Source: Calliopsis andreniformis (Eukaryota; Arthropoda; Insecta; Hymenoptera; Andrenidae). Taken from it: a DNA stretch of 64,000 nt. The translations under genes and the position numbers were made by a program. The notes under the pieces were generated by a model. It was given only the letters and a program-made list of their open reading frames with translations. It searched no databases and had not been told where the DNA came from. The stretch spans positions 4,402,001 to 4,466,000 of the forward strand of contig NC_135073.1 in NCBI RefSeq assembly GCF_051401765.1, given 5' to 3'. Below are positions 63,865 to 64,000 of this stretch, piece after piece. Each line of letters opens with the position of its first letter. The first letter of the stretch is position 1.

Positions 63865-64000
63865 TTAAAGAAAAAAAACTGCAATAAGACAGGAGTTTTA
63901 AATCTGAAATACTCTTCTGATCATTAACTTCATCTTTTATGGTAGGCTACTAGTAGCTCATAGTCCAATGAATGTTATACTACACTCTTATTTTCATGAC
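63865..64000. other. right edge, AT-rich non-coding
   Basis: Short AT-rich tail with no recognisable feature. Confidence 0.4.

Overview
This window looks like an AT-rich insect chromosome segment, most probably hymenopteran (bee, wasp or ant). The reasons are one split gene with GT-AG introns encoding an insect-type fatty-acid elongase, short CpG-rich islands set in very AT-rich DNA, and many small non-autonomous Tc1/mariner-like (TA target) and piggyBac-like (TTAA target) elements. No rRNA, tRNA, CRISPR array, bacterial operon or viral genome was recognised. The order-level guess is inference; a search of the elongase protein would settle it.

The only protein-coding gene I can support end to end is an ELOVL/ELO-family very-long-chain fatty acid elongase on the minus strand. 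Its four coding exons run from the ATG at 43981 to the stop at 39411 (263 residues). I assembled it by splicing exons 43981-43936, 43179-42908, 40007-39705 and 39581-39411. All junctions are GT-AG and the phases agree. The family signatures are intact, including the HxxHH box. Part of a 5' untranslated exon is visible up to 44020, so the promoter lies further right and was not located.

Layout: 1-38.9 kb is gene-poor, with AT-rich DNA, scattered GC-rich islands, simple repeats and several transposon remnants (1.3, 16.3, 25.3, 26.6 and 31.6 kb). The elongase occupies 39.4-44.0 kb. Its 2.9 kb second intron holds an 810 bp long-terminal-repeat DNA element with a transposase tail and a 65 bp piggyBac-like mini-element. 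A second mini-element lies about 340 bp past the stop codon, possibly in the 3' UTR. From 44 to 64 kb the window is again gene-poor, with GC-rich islands, two hairpin-forming sequences, and two elements with inverted ends at 61.5-62.2 and 63.5-63.9 kb.

Nothing here amounts to a clearly new biological system. The observations most worth checking are a 370 bp near-complete foldback element, an element with a motif repeated in its subterminal regions, two strong imperfect hairpins, two small ORFs and one exon-like open stretch of unknown identity. Apart from the elongase, no functional linkage between genes can be inferred.
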